DNA of 64,000 nt from an uncultured Roseiflexaceae bacterium (GCA_937974195.1 CALJIC010000216.1:13986-77985); one strand, 5' to 3'. Shown: positions 19,285 through 28,558, counted from the first letter of the stretch. Made by a program: numbers and translations. Notes: generated by a model from the letters alone, not told the origin.

Positions 19285-19618
19285 GGCCAGCGTCCGGCGC
19301 CTGCCGGGGGTCGCGATCATCGACCTGCGCGGCGAGATCAACGCCACCGCCGAGGCGGCGCTGAACGCCGCGTACGCCGAGGCCGAGCAGGGGGACCCGC
19401 GGGCGGTGCTGCTCAACTTCGTCGAGGTGGACTACATCAACAGCACCGGGATCGCGCTGATCGTCGGCCTGCTGGCGCGGGCGCGCTCGTCGAACCGCCA
19501 GCTGCGGGCCTACGGCCTGAGCGACCACTACGTGGAGATCTTCCACATCACGCGCCTGGCGGACTTCATGCAGGTCTTCTCGGATGAGGCGGCGGCCGTG
19601 GCTGTGGGCGAGTCCTAG
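19265..19618 (+). CDS. STAS-domain anti-sigma-factor antagonist
   Basis: A 117-residue single STAS protein of the SpoIIAA/RsbV type. Ser60 in YINSTGIAL is at the phosphorylation position of this family. The beta-strand LPGVAIIDLRGEIN and the ADFMQVFSDE end are typical. It overlaps the phosphatase-kinase gene, so the enzyme and its substrate are made together. In known systems the unphosphorylated form binds the RsbW-type kinase and frees its partner. Confidence 0.92.
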   Translation: MPAKQLEASVRRLPGVAIIDLRGEINATAEAALNAAYAEAEQGDPRAVLLNFVEVDYINSTGIALIVGLLARARSSNRQLRAYGLSDHYVEIFHITRLADFMQVFSDEAAAVAVGES

Positions 19619-19629
19619 GTCGTAAGGAA

Positions 19630-19680
19630 ATAGCCAGTATGCTATGGCGCGGCGAAGCCGTACCGTAGCATACTGGCTAT
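19630..19680. terminator. Bidirectional terminator between STAS and iolC
   Basis: A perfect 15-bp inverted repeat (ATAGCCAGTATGCTA at 19630-19644 with 19666-19680) encloses a small CGGC/GCCG hairpin. ATTTT follows on the plus side and AAGGAAA precedes on the minus side, so it serves both convergent genes. Confidence 0.8.
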
Positions 19681-19738
19681 CTGATTTTCTCGCCGAAGAG
19701 CGGCAGAATCCACCCGCCGGCCGGCGCGGGCGCGGCGC

Positions 19739-20698
19739 CTACCACCCGCCGCGCTCGGCGACGAACGCCTCGACCTCGGGCAGCGTCGGCATGAAGTTCG
19801 CGCAGCCGTGGCGCGTGACGACGATCGCCCCCGTCGCGTTGCCCATGCGCGCGGCGCGCTCGAGCTCCCAGCCCTGGAGGATGCCGTAGATCAGGCCGCT
19901 GGCGAAGGCGTCCCCCGCGCCGAGCACGTTCAGCACCTCGATCGGGAAGGGCGCGACGTCGACGGGCTTCGCGCCGGGCCGCAGGACGGTCGAGCCGCGC
20001 GCGCCGCGCTTCAGCACCAGCGCCTGAATCCCGGTCTCGAGCAGCCGCGCCGCGCCCTCCTCGGCGTCGTCGGTGTCGGCCGCCGCGCGGACCTCCTCCT
20101 CGGTGCCCACCGCGAGCGTCGCCAGCCGCAGCAGCCCGCGCAGCGTCGGCCCGAAGGCGCGCGGGTCGTGCCACTGGTCCGCGCGGTGGTCGATGTCCAC
20201 GATCACCGTGGCGCCGGCCGCACGGGCGCGCTCGGCCGCCAGGAACGTCGCCGAGCGGCTGGGCTCGCGGCTCACGCCGGTGCCGCTCAGGAACACCACC
20301 CGGCTCGACGTCACCGGCGCGGCCAGCACGTCGTCGATCGACAGCTCGATGTCGGCGCAGTTGTCGCGGTAGAAGGTCAGCGGGAAGCGGTCGGGCGGCT
20401 GGATGGTCAGGATCACCGCGCTGGTCCGCCGGCCGGGCTTGCGCACGCAGTAGCGCGTCTCCACCCCTTCGCGCTCGAGGAAGGCCAGCACGAAGTCGCC
20501 CACCTGGTCCTCGCCGACGGCGGTGAGCAGCGCGGAGCGCAGACCGAGGCGGCGCGTCCCGACGCTCACATTAGTGGGGCAGCCGCCCACATAGGCGTCG
20601 AAGCTCTTGACGTCGGGCATGGCCACGCCGATCTCGTGGGCGTAGAGGTCGATCGAGCTGCGGCCGATCGCCAGGACGTCGTAGGAGGTGGCGGTCAT
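19739..20698 (-). CDS. iolC: 5-dehydro-2-deoxygluconokinase IolC (PfkB family)
   Basis: A 319-residue PfkB sugar kinase. AIGRSSIDLYAHEIG, YVGGCPTNVSVGTRRLG, KPGRRTSAVILTIQPP and FYRDNCADIELSIDD are the signature segments of IolC, which phosphorylates 5-dehydro-2-deoxygluconate in myo-inositol breakdown. The anion hole and base LGAGDAFASG are near the C-terminus. No other iol gene is adjacent, although the ThuA/oxidoreductase pair at 6-8 kb could handle related cyclitols. ATG 20698 has AGGTG upstream; an in-frame GTG at 20707 is less well placed. Confidence 0.88.
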   Translation of the reverse strand: MTATSYDVLAIGRSSIDLYAHEIGVAMPDVKSFDAYVGGCPTNVSVGTRRLGLRSALLTAVGEDQVGDFVLAFLEREGVETRYCVRKPGRRTSAVILTIQPPDRFPLTFYRDNCADIELSIDDVLAAPVTSSRVVFLSGTGVSREPSRSATFLAAERARAAGATVIVDIDHRADQWHDPRAFGPTLRGLLRLATLAVGTEEEVRAAADTDDAEEGAARLLETGIQALVLKRGARGSTVLRPGAKPVDVAPFPIEVLNVLGAGDAFASGLIYGILQGWELERAARMGNATGAIVVTRHGCANFMPTLPEVEAFVAERGGW

Positions 20699-20784
20699 TG
20701 TGTTCACCTGAGGAAAGGGACGCTGGCTAGCGTCATCGGACGGCTGAGCGTGGAATGCGTTCGCGTGTCATCGGGCGCTCGATG

Positions 20785-20819
20785 AGCGCAGCACGCGCTA
20801 TTGTATCACGTGCTGCGCT
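20785..20819 (-). promoter_or_regulatory. Palindrome enclosing a -10 element upstream of iolC
   Basis: AGCGCAGCACG (20785-20795) and its exact inverse (20809-20819) flank a 13-nt loop. Within the loop, on the minus strand, lies TACAAT (complement of 20800-20805). It can be read as an operator over the iolC promoter or as a terminator stem for the upstream regulator gene, whose stop codon it overlaps. No U tract follows, which favours the operator reading. Confidence 0.5.
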
Positions 20820-23800
20820 ACCACTCGGCCAGCTTCCAGATCTCGGGCTGCACGGTGCCGGCCTCGACGCCGATCTCGGCGTAGATCGCCACGGCCTGCT
20901 TGAGGTGCGCCATGGCCTCGTCCGAGCGGCCGCCGGCGTGCATGAGGTCGGCGAGGTTGTTGTGCAGGGCGGCCTCGCGGTGCCGGTCGCCGAGCGCCCC
21001 GGCCAGCGCGAGCGCCTCGCGGGCCAGCTCCAGCGCCCGCTCGGTCGCACCGCTGGCGCCGTAGGCCAGCGCGAGGTTGTTGAGCGCCGCCACGCGCGCG
21101 CTCGGGTCGCCGAGCGCATCGGCCAGCTGCAGGCTGCGCTCGAGGTGGTGGACGGCGGCATCGATGGCGCGCCGGCTGGTGGCGAGCACCCCCAGGATGT
21201 TGTGCGACTGCGCCAGCGCCCGCGTGTCGCCGGCGGCCTCGGCGAGCGACAGCGCCCGCTGCGCCAGCTCAGCGGCGCGCCCGTCGCCGTTCCCGGCCTG
21301 GTGGACGGTCAGGCTCCAGTCGGCGTAGATGCGGGCGCGCTCGCCGGGGTGGCCGTCCTCGCCGAGCGCCAGCAGCGCGGCCTGGAAGTGGCTCCCGGCC
21401 AGGTCCCACGCGCCGCGGCGGTGGTGGACGCCGCCGAGCTTGCTCTCGATCGCCGGCAGGCTCTCCGGGTCGCACAGCGCGGCGGCGGTCTCGTAGCTGG
21501 TCAGCGCCGCGCTGTACTCGCCGCGCAGCGTGTGGAGATCGCCGATCGCCTCGTGGAGCGCGGCGACCGCCGGGTGGCCCAGGGCGAGCGCGGCGTTGAA
21601 GTGCGCCAGCGCCTCGGCGTTGGCGTACAGCCGGCGCGCGTGCATGCCAGCGATCTTGAACTGGTCGGCGGCCAGCGCGTCTTGCCCCGCCTCGCGGTAG
21701 TGGTGGGCGATCTGCCCGGCGGTGGCCCCCTGGTCGCGCCGGGCGTGCGCCCGCACCAGCAGCGCGTCGGCGACCCGCCGGTGGAGCAGGCGGCGGCGGG
21801 CGAGGCTGGTCTCCTCGTACACCAGCGCGCGCAGCTTCTCGTGGCTGAAGTCGTAGGTCAGCACCGGGAAGCGGGCGCCGGGGGCGGCCTGGCCCGGCCC
21901 GGCACCCGGCGCCTCGTGCTCGCGCATCCCGTGGCGCGCCTCGGACACCAGCCCGAGCGCGATCAGCTGCTCCAGCGCCGCCACGGTCTCCTCCTCGCTG
22001 CGCCCGCTCGCCTCGCGCAGCGTGTCGAAGTCGAACGAGCGGCCGATCACAGCGGCGGTGGCCAGGATCTGGGCGGCCGTCTCGCTGGCAGCCGCCAGCC
22101 GGACGCGCAGGACGTCGCGCACGCTGGACGGCAGGGCCAACTCGCCGCTCTGGGCGCCGCCGTGGGCGATCGACGCGAGGTACTCGACGACGAACAGCGG
22201 CAGGCCCTCGGTCTCGCGGTAGAGCCAGGCGGCGAAGTCGGCCGGCGTCTCGCGGCCGCCCGCGGCCTGCACCAGCGCCTCGACGGCCTCGGGGCCCAGG
22301 CGCTCGAGCGTGAGGGACGAGCCGGTGCGCGAGCGCTGGGCCTCGGCCAGCAGCTGGCGCAGGCGATGGCCGGACGGCACCTGCTCGCTGCGCCAGGTGA
22401 CCAGCACGAGCACCGGCCGGCCCTTCAGCCGGCGCACGAAGTACGTCAGCAGATCGAGCGAGGCCGCGTCGGCCCAGTGCAGGTCGTCGATGAACAGCAC
22501 GCCGAACGCCGGCGGCTCCCCCGAGGGGCGCTCCGGCCCGCGGCAGGCGGCCAGAAGCACCTGGCTGAGCCCTTCGAAGAAGCGGTTCTGCGCGCCGGGG
22601 CTGTCGAGCGGGGGCGGGGGCGGAAGCCCAGGCCGGCGGGCCGCCAGCTCGGGAAGCAGGCGGGCGGCCTCGCTCAGCCAGTGCGGCGGCACGTCCGCGT
22701 GCCAGTCATCGCGCCCCGGCTGGACGACGAAGGAGCGCAGGCCGTTGGCGAGCGGGCCGTAGGCCAGGTCGCTCTCGCCCTCGTAGCAGCGCACCGCCAG
22801 CGTCACCGCCTCCCGCGAGCGGGCGTGCTCGAGCAGCTCCTCGGCCAGGCGCGTCTTGCCGATGCCGCCCTCGCCCTCCAGCGCCATGAAGTAGCCGTCG
22901 GGCCCGACCGCGCCGTAGGCCGCGAGCAGCGCGGCCCACTCGGAGTCCCGGCCCACCAGCGGCGAGGGGCCGCCGACCACCGGGGACGGGCCGGCCGCCG
23001 GCGCAGGGCCGTGGGCCAGGCCGGATGCCGCATCGGGCGCGCGGCCGGATGCCGGTCGCGGCTCCGCCTCGAAGCGGTTCTCCTTGATCGCCTGGTAGAG
23101 CAGGGTGGTCTCTTCGAGCGGCGGGACGCCCAGCTCCTTCTCGAGCACGCGCACGCACTCGCGGTACTGGTGCAGCGCGGCGCTCCTGCGGCCGGCGGCG
23201 GCGAACAGGCGCATGAGCTCGCGGTGCACCGGCTCGTGCAGCGGGTCCAGCGCCAGCCAGCGGCGGGCGTAGGTGATCGCCGGCTCGTACTCGCCGCGGG
23301 CGCTGTGGCAGCGCGTGAGCCGCTCGAGCACGCCCGCCAGGTCGCGGCGCAGGCTCTCGGCCTGGAAGAACTGCCAGTCGTCGAAGTTCGGGCTGTCGCG
23401 CAGGGTGAAGCCGGCCATGAAGTCGCCGCGGTAGAGCCCGGCGGCCTCGCTGAGCGGCCCGAGGCACGCCTTGCAGGCCTCGTCCCCCGGCGCGGCGTGG
23501 CGCACGCACTCGGCGACGCGCGCGCCGAACTCCGCCACGTCCATCCAGAGGTCCTCGCGGCTGAGGCTCACCGTCTCGCGGCCGGCGTCGAGCCACGCGC
23601 CGCCGAGCGCCTTGTTGAGCGCCGAAAGCGTGCGGCGCAGCGTCGCGCGGGCGTGGGTCTGGTCGTAGTCCGGCCAGAGGAGCGCCGCGAGCGCGTCGCG
23701 GCTGTGGGGCTGCCCGGTGACGGCGAGGTAGGCGATCAGCGCGATCGCCTTGCGCGTGTCGACTTCCACCGACGCGCCGTCGAGCTCGACGCGGGGGGTT

Positions 23801-23829
23801 CCGAGAAGGAACAGCTTCAGACGCGGCAC
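20818..23829 (-). CDS. BTAD (SARP-like) regulator with AAA ATPase and TPR region
   Basis: A 1003-residue signal-integrating regulator. An OmpR-like winged helix (about 1-95, RATLRRTLSALNKALGG) is followed by a bacterial transcriptional activation domain (about 95-250). A STAND/AAA NTPase follows, with Walker A GEGGIGKT at 319-326 and Walker B FIDDLHWADAASLD. About 450 residues of TPR-like helical repeats complete it (LALAYGASGATERALELARE). There is no C-terminal LuxR helix. Such proteins act as ATP-dependent activators; the target is unknown. GTG 23829 is chosen because it starts the DNA-binding fold (PRLKLFLLGTPRVELDG) after AGGA. The frame is open to 24903, but that part is antisense to the cupredoxin gene. 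Confidence 0.9.
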   Translation of the reverse strand: MPRLKLFLLGTPRVELDGASVEVDTRKAIALIAYLAVTGQPHSRDALAALLWPDYDQTHARATLRRTLSALNKALGGAWLDAGRETVSLSREDLWMDVAEFGARVAECVRHAAPGDEACKACLGPLSEAAGLYRGDFMAGFTLRDSPNFDDWQFFQAESLRRDLAGVLERLTRCHSARGEYEPAITYARRWLALDPLHEPVHRELMRLFAAAGRRSAALHQYRECVRVLEKELGVPPLEETTLLYQAIKENRFEAEPRPASGRAPDAASGLAHGPAPAAGPSPVVGGPSPLVGRDSEWAALLAAYGAVGPDGYFMALEGEGGIGKTRLAEELLEHARSREAVTLAVRCYEGESDLAYGPLANGLRSFVVQPGRDDWHADVPPHWLSEAARLLPELAARRPGLPPPPPLDSPGAQNRFFEGLSQVLLAACRGPERPSGEPPAFGVLFIDDLHWADAASLDLLTYFVRRLKGRPVLVLVTWRSEQVPSGHRLRQLLAEAQRSRTGSSLTLERLGPEAVEALVQAAGGRETPADFAAWLYRETEGLPLFVVEYLASIAHGGAQSGELALPSSVRDVLRVRLAAASETAAQILATAAVIGRSFDFDTLREASGRSEEETVAALEQLIALGLVSEARHGMREHEAPGAGPGQAAPGARFPVLTYDFSHEKLRALVYEETSLARRRLLHRRVADALLVRAHARRDQGATAGQIAHHYREAGQDALAADQFKIAGMHARRLYANAEALAHFNAALALGHPAVAALHEAIGDLHTLRGEYSAALTSYETAAALCDPESLPAIESKLGGVHHRRGAWDLAGSHFQAALLALGEDGHPGERARIYADWSLTVHQAGNGDGRAAELAQRALSLAEAAGDTRALAQSHNILGVLATSRRAIDAAVHHLERSLQLADALGDPSARVAALNNLALAYGASGATERALELAREALALAGALGDRHREAALHNNLADLMHAGGRSDEAMAHLKQAVAIYAEIGVEAGTVQPEIWKLAEW

Positions 23830-23863
23830 GTCGTCCTGTCTCCAATGTAAGCGTAACGGCGGA

Positions 23864-23912
23864 ATTGTACCATCTTCAGCTCGTAACGGCTTTCCCGCCG
23901 CAGAGCGGCGGG
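23864..23912. promoter_or_regulatory. Regulator promoter element and CCCGCCG palindrome
   Basis: In the divergent spacer 23830-24102, TACAAT on the minus strand (complement of 23864-23869) is a likely -10 for the BTAD regulator. Next to it CCCGCCG (23894-23900) pairs with 23906-23912 around CAGAG, another member of the palindrome family (GCCGCAGAGCGGC core). Confidence 0.45.
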
Positions 23913-24102
23913 CCTCCCTGCGCGGGAGCGCGGCCGGCGCGACCGCGCGATCTCTGCATACGAGACGAACGAGCGGCGCACATGGTCGCGCCGCCGTAAC
24001 GGTCGCCGTAACGAGCGGCGGACGGCGCGCGGCTACGATGAGCCCGTTCCAACGGAGGAGCAGGGCCGCGAAGGCGCTTGCGATGGCAGGAGGTAGGCAA
24101 CA

Positions 24103-24891
24103 ATGGCTTCGATGTCCGATGTCCGGCCGCGCGTACGCGCCCCGCTCTCGGCGCTGAGCAAGACGACGATCGCGGCGCTGGCCGGGATCGCCGCGGCGAT
24201 GGGCTACGTGGCGCTGGGCCTGATCAAGAGCGTCGACCCGATGACCGGGGTGATGATCGGCGTGCCGCTGCTGGCGGCCGGCCTGATCGGCGTGGGGTGG
24301 CGCTGGGCGCCGGCGCTGGGGGTGCTGGTGAGCGTGCTGGTCGGCGCCTTCCTCGGCCTGATCGGCGCCGAGATCCCGCACAACGTCGGCGGCCCGCTGT
24401 TCGCGCCGTTCGTCGTGCTCGTCGTTCTGGTGCTGGTGTGCCTGACGGCCGGCCTGGCGGCGCTGGTGCAGAACTACACCCGCCCGGCCGCCGAGCGCCG
24501 CATGCCGCGCGCCCTGCCGTTCGCGCTCACCGCGCTGGCCGCCTTCGCCGCCGGCCTGATCGCTCTGGCGAGCGTGCCCGAGAGCGGCGTGCGCATGGGC
24601 ATCAGCCCCGAGGTGATGGCCGGGCTGCCGGCGGTGACGCTGGACAAGTTCGAGGGCGGCGAGCTGCGGGTGAGGGCCGGCGAGACGGTGGCGCTGCGCC
24701 TGGAGAACCCGGACTTCGTGGCGCACTCGTTCGACGTGGACGAGCTGAACGTCCACGCGCCGATGCCGGCCGGCGAGCAGAGCCTGGCGATCTTCACGGC
24801 GGCGCAGCCGGGCACCTACATCTTCTACTGCGCCCCGCACTACGACAAGGCCAGCGGGCAGGGGATGCGCGGCACGCTGATCGTCGAGTAG
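24103..24891 (+). CDS. Membrane-anchored cupredoxin
   Basis: A 262-residue protein: hydrophobic helices at about 20-42, 47-65, 68-90, 100-122 and 137-157, then a cupredoxin domain (about 175-262) outside the membrane. Type-1 copper ligands are His208 (AHSFDVDE), Cys243 and His246 (FYCAPH) and Met255. The spacing Cys-x2-His-x8-Met fits plastocyanin/azurin-like proteins. The likely role is electron transfer at the outer face of the membrane, but no oxidase or reductase gene is adjacent. The ATG follows AGGAGGT at 24088-24094. Confidence 0.85.
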   Translation: MASMSDVRPRVRAPLSALSKTTIAALAGIAAAMGYVALGLIKSVDPMTGVMIGVPLLAAGLIGVGWRWAPALGVLVSVLVGAFLGLIGAEIPHNVGGPLFAPFVVLVVLVLVCLTAGLAALVQNYTRPAAERRMPRALPFALTALAAFAAGLIALASVPESGVRMGISPEVMAGLPAVTLDKFEGGELRVRAGETVALRLENPDFVAHSFDVDELNVHAPMPAGEQSLAIFTAAQPGTYIFYCAPHYDKASGQGMRGTLIVE

Positions 24892-24905
24892 CGAGGAACT
24901 CACGG

Positions 24906-24931
24906 GCCGCGGTGGTTTGTGCCACCGCGGC
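24906..24931. terminator. Hairpin between convergent genes
   Basis: The 10-bp stem GCCGCGGTGG (24906-24915) with 24922-24931 and loop TTTGTG ends at the stop codon of the DUF1786 gene. No U tract follows, so it is a weak or Rho-assisted terminator shared by both genes. Confidence 0.5.
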
Positions 24932-26062
24932 TCACTCCGCGAGGGCGCGCTCGATCTCCGCGGCGTGCTCGGGGTAGTGGGCGGCGAAGGCCCGCAGCAG
25001 GCCGAAGCACCCCGCCAGCATCATGTCGCCGTGCGGCACGGCCATGTACGGCCGGACGCCCGGCCCGGCGCCCTCCCACAGCACGGCCCCGCGCAGCGCC
25101 CCGCGCCGCGGCCCGGTGACCGCCAGGAACGGCCGCGATCCCGGCGTCGGCCGCAGCACCAGCGCCCCGTGCCCGCTGGTCTCGAACACCTCCCGGTTGC
25201 TGATCGTTCCCTCGCCGAGCTGCATCAGGTAGCGCTCGAGCTGCCCCGGCTTCAGCTCGCCGGTGTGGTGTTCGAAGCAGCCGACGATCGCCCCTTCGAC
25301 GATGTGGAAGGCCAGGCAGTGGAAGTTGCCGACGTTGGCGGCCAGCAGATCCGGCTGCGCCGCCACCAGCGGGTCGTCGAGCGCGCCCAGGATGGCCGCC
25401 GGCGCGGTGTCCATCGCCACCGCCGGCAGCTCGGGCGGAACGGCGTCCACCGCGGCCTGTAGCCGGGTCATCGCCGCGGGGACCGTGCCGCGCCGGAAGC
25501 CGAGCGCCAGCAGGCCGCCGCCCGAGAAGCGCTCGGCGAGGTAGTTGAAGCGAAACACGCGGTCGCTCACGTCCGGCGGCGCGGCGCCGTGGTCGAACAC
25601 CGCGACCGCCACCGCGTCGTACGGGCGCCCGCCATCGGCCCCGGCGACGCCGAAGGCCGCCAGCGCCCGCTCGATCGCCGCCAGGTCCACGTCGCCGGTG
25701 GCGATCCGCGCGACGTCCTCCGGGAGCGCGGCCAGCTCATCCTCCGAGAGCAGCCGGACGCCCATCTGGCGCTCGACCCACTCGAGGTCGTCGTTGAACG
25801 TGGTCGCGGCGGTCGGCGTGGCGTACACCGCGAGCCCGGCGCGCAGGTGGTCCTCGACGGCCCAGTGGCACGGGCCGCCGCCCATGATCGGCCCGGCGAG
25901 GGCGATCGGGCGGCGCTCGGCGGTGGCCCGGCGCACGCGGCGCGCCACGATCTGCGTGGGCGCGGGCATCACCAGCTGCACGCCGTTCTCCACCGGCTCG
26001 TCGCTGTCGAGCAGCAGGATGTCCTGCGTCCCAGTCCCGATATCGATCGCCAGAATACGCAT
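24932..26062 (-). CDS. DUF1786 protein, ASKHA-like ATPase fold
   Basis: A 376-residue DUF1786 protein, sometimes labelled a putative pyruvate-formate-lyase-activating enzyme, though without a radical-SAM cysteine motif. It starts MRILAIDIGTGTQDILLL, an actin/Hsp70-type phosphate loop. AGPIMGGGPCHWA, the TAATTFNDD segment, ANVGNFHCLAFHI and the final MAVPHGDMMLAGCFGLLRA block are also visible. The function is unproven; an ATP-dependent role is inferred from the fold. It is unlinked to any radical enzyme here. Confidence 0.8.
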   Translation of the reverse strand: MRILAIDIGTGTQDILLLDSDEPVENGVQLVMPAPTQIVARRVRRATAERRPIALAGPIMGGGPCHWAVEDHLRAGLAVYATPTAATTFNDDLEWVERQMGVRLLSEDELAALPEDVARIATGDVDLAAIERALAAFGVAGADGGRPYDAVAVAVFDHGAAPPDVSDRVFRFNYLAERFSGGGLLALGFRRGTVPAAMTRLQAAVDAVPPELPAVAMDTAPAAILGALDDPLVAAQPDLLAANVGNFHCLAFHIVEGAIVGCFEHHTGELKPGQLERYLMQLGEGTISNREVFETSGHGALVLRPTPGSRPFLAVTGPRRGALRGAVLWEGAGPGVRPYMAVPHGDMMLAGCFGLLRAFAAHYPEHAAEIERALAE

Positions 26063-26336
26063 TTTCCCGCTCCTGGCTCTAGTCTATGCCTTGGTGCCCC
26101 GCGCCGGCCAGCCTCTGCTTCGGGTCGCGGGTCATGTGCTTGATGAACTCAGCTCGCCGGAAGCGCGGCGCGGGCCAGGCGGCGTCGGTCGCCGCCCGGC
26201 CGGCGTGACTGGCGGCGGATGCTCTCGTCCTGCACGTGAACCCGGCGTCTGCAGGGATGAGTATAGCACGCGGCGGCCCGCGGCACATGCCATCGGCCTG
26301 CCGCCAGGCGAGGCGCTCGAGATGGCTGGTGGGCTG

Positions 26337-28535
26337 CTACTCGGCCTTGAGCTCCCGGTGGCCGCCGGCATCCCGCTGCTCGCGCTGGAGCTGGAGCGGC
26401 GCGGGGCGTGGCAGCGCGGCGCGCAGCGCGAGCCAGATCAGCGCCGCGAGGCCGGAGGCGAAGAGCGCCGCCGACGCCGCGAGCCACAGGCGCGAGGTGT
26501 AGGGCCACACCAGCAGGTTGGCCGCCTGCGCGACCGTCAGGAGGCTGAGGAGCGCGAGCGCGTCGCGCCCTCTGAGCGTGGCCGCGCCGGCGGCCAGGGC
26601 GGAGACGGTGATCAGCAGCACGTACTGCGGGCTGAAGATGCGGTTGAGCAGCAGGAACGCCGCCGGCGCAAGGGCCGCCAGCGCGAGCGTGCGGCGGGCG
26701 TGCGGCGGCGCGAGGAGGAGCGCCAGCCCCAGCGCCGCCAGCGCGAGCCCCTGCGCGGCGACCGTGAGCCCGGGCGAGATCACCGCCGACTCGACGTTGC
26801 TCCACGGGCTGACGAGCTCCGCCAGCAGGCCCGGCTCGGCGATGAGCGCCGGGAGGAACCACAGGCTCTCGCCGATCAGCGGCCGGCCGCCCTGCAGCGT
26901 GTACGGCGCGAGGAACGCGGCCGGGTTGTGCAGGGCGAAGGGCAGCGAGGCGAGCGCGACCGCCGCTATCAGGCCGGCGGTGAAGCGGGCGGCTTCGGCC
27001 ACCGGCGTGCCCGTGCGGCGCGCGCGAAGGTAGTGCAGCGCGAGCAGCGGCGCGGCGAGCCACGGCACCCACTTGACCGCGCCGCCGAATCCCAGCAGCG
27101 CCCCGGAGCGGGCCGGGCGCCCGGCCGCGAAGGCGGCAAGCCCGAGCGCCAGCAGCGCGGCGGGCAGCGGGTCATATTTGCCGTGCCAGAAGGGCACCAG
27201 CAGCGGCGAGAGGGCGTAGAACAGCGGGAGCGCAGGCTGCAGGTCGAAGCTCGCAGCGCCGCCCTCCCGATCCGCGGGCTGCGCGCTGTGGGCCCCGATC
27301 TGCCACAGCGCCCACACGATCAGCATGTCGCAGGCGGTGTTGAACAGCGGCAGAAGCAGCGCGAACAGCTCGCGGCTGCCCGGCAGGGCCATGAGCGCCC
27401 AGGCCACCAGCGCGCCGGACGGATACTCGACGACCGGCGTGCCGAGCTCGATCGTCGCCCGACCGTAGCTGTAGAACAGCTCGACGTCCGGGTCGCCCGC
27501 GGCGGCGCCGGCGACAACGCGCACGCCGAGCGCCAGCAGACGCACCGCGAACGCCACGCCGAGCGCCACCGGCAGGGTGAGGGCCGGAGCCGTGGCGGAG
27601 GCTCGCCTGAAGCACACCCACCACAGCGCCGCGAGCGTGGCTGCGCCCTGGGCCAGCACGGCCGCGCTGCGCCACGCCCCGCGGGCCGCGTCCGTGACGA
27701 TCGCGGCGTCGAGCGCGGCGCCGGCGAGCACGGCGAGCGCGAGCGGGATGGCTGCTGCCCCGTCCGCGCGCGCGCGGTGCGGGAGCCAGCGCGCCCAGGC
27801 CAGCGCGAGTCCTCCCAGGAGCAGCGCCAGCCATGGGAGGAACGGCGCGACGCGGGCCGGCAGCAGTGCCCACAGGGAGGCGGCCAGCACGAGCGCCGCA
27901 AGCCCGGCCACAAGGGGCGGCGCCGAGTATCGGGGTGCGCTGCGCTGCGCCTGCGCTGCGCCCGTTGGGTGGGTGGCGCTCAGCAGCGCCGCGGCAAGCC
28001 CGATCCCCAGCAGCGCGAGCACCTGGAGCGGCCCGGGGAGGCGCGGCCCGCCGAGCGGGCGCGCGGTCACATCGTACACCTGGACGCCGAGGTCGCGCCG
28101 GTCGCGCGGCGGGCGCCAGGTCTCGCTGGCGACCGTGAGCGTGGCGATGTCCCCGGCGGGGAAGGCCGGCTCGAGCAGCAGCAGGTAGTGACGCGGCTGC
28201 GGCGCGGCGGCGAAGCTGGCCTGCGCGCGGCCCAGCGCGAGGTCCACGCGGGGCGGCGGGGCCTCGGCGGGGCGCAGCGCGGCGAGCTCGATCCTGACGA
28301 GCAGCGGCGCGGAGTAGCCCGCGGCGTGCAGCCGGACCTGGGCGGCGGCATCGGTCCAGCGGAACGAGCGCCCGTCGCGCTCGCGCGTCTCGAAGCCGCG
28401 CGCGCAGCCGATGTCCTCCTCGGCGCCGACGTCGCAGCGCGGCGGTCCGGCCAGGTTGAGGGCGAGGAAGGCGGCGAGGCAGGCGGAGCACAGGAGCAGG
28501 GCGAGCGGCAAAAGGTCAACGACGGGCTTTCTCAT
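26337..28535 (-). CDS. GT-C membrane glycosyltransferase, GT87-like
   Basis: A 732-residue polytopic protein. After a signal/first helix (about 8-28) there is a soluble domain (about 35-160). About twelve hydrophobic helices follow, with GDPDVELFYSYG (acidic loop of the GT-C catalytic region), FWHGKYDPLPAALLALGLA and NRIFSPQYVLLI. These are typical of GT87/DUF2029-type polyprenyl-phosphate-dependent mannosyl- or hexosyltransferases. Acceptor and donor are unknown. The ATG at 28535 is preceded by a short A-rich stretch without a strong ribosome site. Confidence 0.75.
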   Translation of the reverse strand: MRKPVVDLLPLALLLCSACLAAFLALNLAGPPRCDVGAEEDIGCARGFETRERDGRSFRWTDAAAQVRLHAAGYSAPLLVRIELAALRPAEAPPPRVDLALGRAQASFAAAPQPRHYLLLLEPAFPAGDIATLTVASETWRPPRDRRDLGVQVYDVTARPLGGPRLPGPLQVLALLGIGLAAALLSATHPTGAAQAQRSAPRYSAPPLVAGLAALVLAASLWALLPARVAPFLPWLALLLGGLALAWARWLPHRARADGAAAIPLALAVLAGAALDAAIVTDAARGAWRSAAVLAQGAATLAALWWVCFRRASATAPALTLPVALGVAFAVRLLALGVRVVAGAAAGDPDVELFYSYGRATIELGTPVVEYPSGALVAWALMALPGSRELFALLLPLFNTACDMLIVWALWQIGAHSAQPADREGGAASFDLQPALPLFYALSPLLVPFWHGKYDPLPAALLALGLAAFAAGRPARSGALLGFGGAVKWVPWLAAPLLALHYLRARRTGTPVAEAARFTAGLIAAVALASLPFALHNPAAFLAPYTLQGGRPLIGESLWFLPALIAEPGLLAELVSPWSNVESAVISPGLTVAAQGLALAALGLALLLAPPHARRTLALAALAPAAFLLLNRIFSPQYVLLITVSALAAGAATLRGRDALALLSLLTVAQAANLLVWPYTSRLWLAASAALFASGLAALIWLALRAALPRPAPLQLQREQRDAGGHRELKAE

Positions 28536-28558
28536 GATCGCTTCGGCCTAATCTTGTG

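Noticed and set aside
23830..24903. N-terminal extension of the BTAD regulator frame
   Set aside because: It is antisense to the cupredoxin gene, and the winged-helix fold begins exactly at GTG 23829 with a ribosome site.
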